Made by a program: the position numbers and the translations under genes
The notes under the pieces: generated by a model
Seen by the model: only the letters and a program-made list of their open reading frames with translations
What the model was told of the DNA's origin: nothing
The model's database searches: none
From: Opitutia bacterium UBA7876
GTDB taxonomy: Bacteria > Verrucomicrobiota > Verrucomicrobiia > Opitutales > Seribacteraceae
Direction: 5' to 3'
Length of the DNA stretch: 7,497 nt
Assembly: GCA_002500665.1 (NCBI GenBank)
Contig: DLRY01000079.1
Coordinates: forward strand, 1-7,497
In this document: positions 6,503 through 7,497 of the stretch, piece by piece
Layout: each line of letters begins with the position of its first letter
Position numbering within the stretch: position 1 is the stretch's first letter

Positions 6503-7468
6503 ATGAAGAGAATATTCCGATCGACTTTATCCGTCTTGGCTCTCACCAACCTACACGCGTCCAACGACTTGAAGCTTGGGATAATCGGCTTGGATACGTC
6601 CCATGCGGTAGCCTTTACGAAAATCCTCAACGACCCCGACAACCCTCACCACGTCAAGGGCGCGAAGGTCGTGGCCGCCTTCAAGGGCGGCAGTCCCGAC
6701 ATTCCCTCTAGTCGGGATCGGGTCGACCGTTATACGAAAACCTTGGTCGAAGACTTCGGCGTAAAGCTCTATCCAACCATAGAGGCTATGTGCGGGAAGG
6801 TGGATGCAGTGCTTCTCGAGAGCGTGGACGGGAGGCCCCACCTCAAGCAGGCCAAGCCCGTGATCGAGGCTGGTTTGCCCTTGTTCATCGATAAGCCCGT
6901 AGCCGGATCCCTAAAGGATGCAATCGCCATTTTCGACCTCGCGCAAAAGCGCAAGGTTCCGATGTTCACTTCATCGTCCCTGCGTTTCGCAAAGGGAACT
7001 CTCGCCGTACGCGAAGGCTCGATAGGCAAGGTAACCTATTGCGAGACGCATTCCCCCTGTTCGCTGGAGCCTCACCATCCAGATCTCTTCTGGTATGGAA
7101 TTCATGGGGTGGAATCTCTCTTTACGGTCTTGGGACCGGGGTGCATCTCGGTCCGGCGTGGGAAGACCGAGGACGGAAAAATCAAGGTAACGGGCAAATG
7201 GACGGGTGATCGAACCGGAGTTTACCGGGAAGGCAAGGGCTTTGGAGGAAAGGCCGTGGGCAGCAAGGGCGAGAGTGAGGTCGGGAAATTCGACGGTTAC
7301 CCCCCCTTGATTCGGGAGATCGTGGCCTTCCTAAAGACCGGCGATGCACCCGTAATACCCGAGGAGTCGATTGCCATTTACGCCTTCATGGAAGCCGCCG
7401 ACGAGAGCAAGCGCAGGGGCGGGGAGGAAGTCTCACTCGAGGAAGTGCTTAAAAAGGCCCGCCGATAA
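6503..7468 (+). CDS. Gfo/Idh/MocA-family oxidoreductase with export signal
   Basis: This 321-aa NAD(P)-dependent oxidoreductase-like protein belongs to the glucose-fructose oxidoreductase/inositol dehydrogenase family. The N-terminus MKRIFRSTLSVLALTNLHA looks like a short Sec signal, with basic residues, a hydrophobic core and a possible cut after A19. It lacks a twin-arginine motif. The Rossmann domain opens with KLGIIGLDTSH (24-34), which departs from the classic GxGxxG, then LLESVDGRPH, the DKP triad at 130-132 in place of the more common EKP, and SSSLRF. The substrate domain has DLFWYGIHGVES with H201 where a conserved active-site histidine usually sits. This GLDTSH subgroup is one I associate with Verrucomicrobia and Planctomycetes, where relatives often have signal peptides; the substrate, probably a sugar or polyol derivative, cannot be read. 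The ATG at 6503 has little Shine-Dalgarno support. It lies 91 bp after aas, in a gap with no visible signals, so co-transcription is uncertain. Confidence 0.9.
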   Translation: MKRIFRSTLSVLALTNLHASNDLKLGIIGLDTSHAVAFTKILNDPDNPHHVKGAKVVAAFKGGSPDIPSSRDRVDRYTKTLVEDFGVKLYPTIEAMCGKVDAVLLESVDGRPHLKQAKPVIEAGLPLFIDKPVAGSLKDAIAIFDLAQKRKVPMFTSSSLRFAKGTLAVREGSIGKVTYCETHSPCSLEPHHPDLFWYGIHGVESLFTVLGPGCISVRRGKTEDGKIKVTGKWTGDRTGVYREGKGFGGKAVGSKGESEVGKFDGYPPLIREIVAFLKTGDAPVIPEESIAIYAFMEAADESKRRGGEEVSLEEVLKKARR

Positions 7469-7497
7469 GCCCGAGCCAATTGCGCTTTTCAAAGAAC

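Overview
The window is bacterial chromosomal DNA of moderately high GC content, by eye in the mid-50s percent. It is densely packed, with six CDSs on the + strand and one on the - strand. I see no tRNA, rRNA, CRISPR array, transposase or phage gene. The gene content suggests the PVC superphylum, most likely Verrucomicrobiota of the Opitutales type. The clues are an exported Gfo/Idh/MocA-type oxidoreductase of the 'GLDTSH' kind, weak Shine-Dalgarno sequences with GTG and TTG starts, and several small lineage-type hypothetical proteins. This placement is inferred from family resemblance and has not been demonstrated.

Layout. Positions 1-2150 hold the 3' part of a large two-half M16 (insulinase/pitrilysin) metallopeptidase whose N-terminus, with the zinc motif, lies off the left edge. 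It converges with a hypothetical gene on the - strand (2140-2565), overlapping it by 11 bp. A GC-rich two-part hairpin lies just past the peptidase stop. A short, less coding-like spacer (2566-2626) separates the - strand gene from a + strand group. That group contains a 93-aa single-span membrane protein (2627-2908), a cpYpsA/SLOG 'putative molybdenum carrier' protein joined to it by a 4-bp GTGA overlap (2905-3381), and a Pro/Glu-rich protein with a probable TTG start (3430-4179).

An 84-bp gap with hairpin potential precedes aas (4264-6411). This encodes a full-length bifunctional lysophospholipid acyltransferase/acyl-ACP synthetase that repairs membrane lysophospholipids. The last gene (6503-7468) encodes a Gfo/Idh/MocA-family oxidoreductase with an apparent export signal. 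The window ends 29 bp past its stop.

How the genes relate. The peptidase, Aas and the oxidoreductase look like separate housekeeping or envelope functions that happen to be neighbours. The only tight genetic link is between the membrane protein and the SLOG-type protein, which may work as a nucleotide- or ligand-sensing protein with a membrane partner. That pair is the best candidate here for something undescribed, but the evidence is only context. Overall this reads as a fairly ordinary core-genome region.
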